64,000 nt of DNA, taken from positions 1,364,001 through 1,428,000 of the forward strand of contig CP007053.1 in the NCBI GenBank assembly GCA_000242935.3, given 5' to 3'. The DNA is from Opitutaceae bacterium TAV5 (GTDB taxonomy: Bacteria; Verrucomicrobiota; Verrucomicrobiia; Opitutales; Opitutaceae). The translations under genes were made by a program, and so were the position numbers. Shown in pieces: positions 62,123 to 64,000 of the stretch; the stretch's first letter is position 1; every line of letters starts with the position of its first letter. Under the pieces are notes generated by a model. That model saw nothing but the letters and a program-made list of their open reading frames with translations, did not search any database and was not told the DNA's origin.

Positions 62123-62245
62123 GGAGCGGCGGCATTCCTGCCGCTGCGACGAGGCGCGTCAGCGCCTCGCCCGGTGCCTCCACCGTCACTGTCTCGAACC
62201 GGCGACGCGTTGCGTCGTCAGCAGCGGCAAGAATGCCGCCGCTCC
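62123..62245. repeat. Long nested-hairpin element
   Basis: The outer arms GGAGCGGCGGCATTC... (62123-62147) and its reverse complement (62221-62245) match at 24 of 25 positions. The 73-base interior holds two further perfect hairpins, GAGGCGC-GTCA-GCGCCTC (62151-62168) and GACGC-GTT-GCGTC (62203-62215). No frame crosses it. It resembles REP/BIME-type or small non-autonomous elements. Confidence 0.65.
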
Positions 62246-62323
62246 ATCACACGCTGTCGTCACTCAACAGTTACAACCGGCCCGTTTCATTTTTTCCGGA
62301 TTTCTCCGGACGCCCCTCCCCCC

Positions 62324-63307
62324 TCAAGCCGGCTTCTCCGGCGTCCCCTGCCCTCCCTGGTTTCGCGGATGAAATTTCGCGTGCTGGTCCACCAGCCGCC
62401 GCTCTTCCACCGCCGTGTAGATCTGCGTCGTCGCGATATTGGCATGGCCGAGCATTTCCTGGATGGCCCGCAGATCCGCTCCGCCGCTCAACAGGTGTGT
62501 CGCGAATGAATGCCGCAGCAGGTGCGGCTTCACCGGCCTGGTGATGCCCGCCGCCTTCGTGTATTTCTTGACCAGCACCCAGAGCATCTTGCGCGAGATC
62601 GCCGTGCCGCGTTCGCTGAGAAAAAGCGGGCTGCCCGTCTTCGCCTTCACGAAATGCGGACGCCCCGATTCCAGGTAAACCGCCACCGCATCGCGCGCCT
62701 TGCCTCCCACCGGCACCACACGCTCCTTCGCTCCCTTGCCGAAAACGCGCAGAAAACCGTTTTCCAGGTCGATCTGCTGCAAGGTCAGCCCCGAAAGCTC
62801 CGAGACGCGCAGCCCGCTCGAATAAAACAGCTCCAGGATCGCCCGATCGCGCAGCGCGTGGGGCGACCCGCCCGCCGGCGCGGCGAGCAGGCGCGACACC
62901 TCCTCCGCATTGAGCGTGCCCGGCACGCGCCGCACCAGCTTCGGCCCCTGCAACAACTCCGTAAAATCGTCCGGCCGCACCCGCTCGCGCACGAGATGCC
63001 GGGCAAACATCCGCAGCGCCGACAGCTTCCGCGCCAGGCTCGCCACGCTGTAGTCGTACCCGTCGAGCGAATACAGCCAGTCCATCGCATCCGCGCCCGT
63101 CGCCGCGCGCCAGTCGCGCACGTTTTTTTTGCGCAGCAGAAACGCCGCGCACTGTAGCAAGTCGCTTTCGTAAGCCTCCAGCGTCCGGTCCGAACGCCCG
63201 CGCTCGAGCGTGAGCGCGTTGCCGAAATCCGTGATCGGCTCCGCCAGGGTTTCGGGCAATCCGTCCGGGACCGGGGGGAGGGGGGGATCGACCGGGTCGC
63301 CCGTCAT
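62324..63307 (-). CDS. xerD: Tyrosine recombinase XerD
   Basis: A 327-aa protein; SAM-like N-domain (~25-110) and catalytic domain (~130-315). Catalytic residues: Arg in Ser-Gly-Leu-Arg-Val-Ser-Glu-Leu, Lys in Gly-Lys-Gly-Ala-Lys-Glu-Arg, His-Leu-Leu-Arg-His-Ser-Phe-Ala, Leu-Gly-His-Ala-Asn-Ile and the nucleophile in Gln-Ile-Tyr-Thr. It resolves chromosome dimers at dif. XerC versus XerD is judged by sequence style only. Confidence 0.88.
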   Translation of the reverse strand: MTGDPVDPPLPPVPDGLPETLAEPITDFGNALTLERGRSDRTLEAYESDLLQCAAFLLRKKNVRDWRAATGADAMDWLYSLDGYDYSVASLARKLSALRMFARHLVRERVRPDDFTELLQGPKLVRRVPGTLNAEEVSRLLAAPAGGSPHALRDRAILELFYSSGLRVSELSGLTLQQIDLENGFLRVFGKGAKERVVPVGGKARDAVAVYLESGRPHFVKAKTGSPLFLSERGTAISRKMLWVLVKKYTKAAGITRPVKPHLLRHSFATHLLSGGADLRAIQEMLGHANIATTQIYTAVEERRLVDQHAKFHPRNQGGQGTPEKPA

Positions 63308-63335
63308 GCGCCGTCGCTCCTTTCCCGGCCAGGCC

Positions 63336-63605
63336 TCAGCGCCGGCGGCGCGGCCCCTGCTGCTGGCGATAGCCGGGAGGCGGCGTGTCGCGCATGCGGT
63401 AGGTGATGCGCGCCTTCTCCAGGTCGTAGGGGCTCATTTCCATCTTCACACTGTCGCCCGCGGCGATCTTGATGAAGTTCTTGCGCAGCTTGCCCGAAAT
63501 ATGGGCCAGGACCACGTGGCCGTTGGCCAGTTCCACCTTGAACATCGTGCCGGGGAGGACAGCCACGATCTTGCCTTCAACTTCAATCGATTTGCCGTCA
63601 GACAT
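63336..63605 (-). CDS. infA: Translation initiation factor IF-1 with a basic C-terminal tail
   Basis: An 89-aa protein. The OB fold is complete: [16 protein letters not shown], His-Ile-Ser-Gly-Lys-Leu-Arg-Lys-Asn, [13 protein letters not shown]. Where IF-1 normally ends after Ile-Thr-Tyr-Arg, ~16 extra residues follow (Pro-Pro-Pro-Gly-Tyr-Arg, then Gln- and Arg-rich). It binds the A site of the 30S subunit. Confidence 0.95.
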   Translation of the reverse strand: MSDGKSIEVEGKIVAVLPGTMFKVELANGHVVLAHISGKLRKNFIKIAAGDSVKMEMSPYDLEKARITYRMRDTPPPGYRQQQGPRRRR

Positions 63606-63763
63606 ACAGGTTGGCCATATGGCCGCGAATAAGAGTTTCGATCATGCGCAGTTAAGCTGGAAAAGGTACATGTAAGCCATACCTTCACGCCTCCGGTCAA
63701 GAACTTACTCGGATATCGACCCGAACATCGCTCTCCGCCACCTCCTCCCGCCCGCCGCCGCAC

Positions 63764-64000
63764 ATGGTCAAACCCGCCCGCCAGGACTGTCCTTTCGACA
63801 AACGCTTCCCCTCGCAACTCGCGCGGGACGATGTTTTTTTCATGTCGCTCGCCTGGAATCAGGCCATCGACGCCTGGCGCAAGGATGAAGTGCCGATCGG
63901 TTGCATCATCGAGCGCAACGGCGAGGTCATCGCCGCCGCCCACAACCGCGTCGAGTCCGCCGCCGATCCCACCGCCCACGCCGAAATGCTCGCCCTGACC
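63764..64000 (+). CDS. tadA: tRNA-specific adenosine deaminase, N-terminal part
   Basis: The frame runs off the window after 79 codons. After a ~25-residue extension comes Phe-Met-Ser-Leu-Ala-Trp-Asn-Gln-Ala-Ile, Asp-Glu-Val-Pro-Ile-Gly-Cys-Ile-Ile, and the zinc/catalytic motif Thr-Ala-His-Ala-Glu-Met-Leu-Ala-Leu. TadA deaminates A34 to inosine in tRNA-Arg(ACG). The second zinc motif lies outside. Confidence 0.85.
   Translation, partial: MVKPARQDCPFDKRFPSQLARDDVFFMSLAWNQAIDAWRKDEVPIGCIIERNGEVIAAAHNRVESAADPTAHAEMLALT

Overview
The window reads as a high-GC chromosome segment from a Verrucomicrobiota bacterium, most likely of the Opitutaceae. This is inferred from the gene families: an ExbB fused to DUF2341/LamG domains, YDG/MBG-rich giant adhesins, a PEP-CTERM protein, a pseudopilin in a glycosidase cluster and a XylR-type AraC regulator. 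Shine-Dalgarno sequences are mostly weak or absent, which also fits. No search was run, so the taxonomy stays an inference.

Left part, 1-28.3 kb. The tail of a two-partner-secretion (TPS) outer-membrane transporter is followed by an energy and envelope operon: an ExbB fusion, ExbD, a TonB-like protein, a porin, a coiled-coil periplasmic protein and a parvulin-type PPIase. Next come two giant secreted haemagglutinin-like proteins (about 3,666 and 2,222 aa) and a complete FhaC/ShlB-type transporter. Directly behind it is an unusual three-gene unit: a protein that looks like the N-terminal half of a reverse transcriptase without its catalytic box, a tandem winged-helix protein, and a receiver-like protein.

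Mobile and defence part, 28.4-42.3 kb. A RES-type toxin sits between two antitoxin-like genes. An IS3-family element with a 3-bp target duplication has landed exactly on the stop codon of a small Lys/Ala-rich gene. A block of plasmid/ICE-type genes follows (DUF932 and neighbours). Then comes a lower-GC, tightly coupled minus-strand operon: caspase-like protease, alpha/beta hydrolase, a 130-aa unknown and a DUF4238 protein. This is the best candidate for an undescribed system. Behind it lie a DUF932 remnant, an HNH-like zinc protein, a frameshifted radC remnant, a tyrosine integrase and a 3' fragment of a tRNA-Leu(UAA) gene, which marks an island end.

Carbohydrate part, 42.2-52.5 kb. This segment is bracketed by two near-identical direct copies of a ~126-bp repeat with imperfect inverted ends. 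It holds three glycosidase-like proteins, a LamG-like protein, a pseudopilin and a PEP-CTERM protein under a divergent XylR/AraC regulator. A shared 38-bp motif upstream of two of its promoters is a probable operator. The right-hand repeat copy truncates a decayed lnt gene and supplies the last codons and stop of an efflux MFS gene.

Right part, 52.5-64 kb. Ordinary chromosomal genes: an EmrAB-like efflux pair with a TetR regulator; a WYL regulator with a SnoaL-like protein and an SDR oxidoreductase; an arsenic cassette (arsR, ACR3 pump, arsC); a PPi-type phosphofructokinase; xerD; infA; and the start of tadA.
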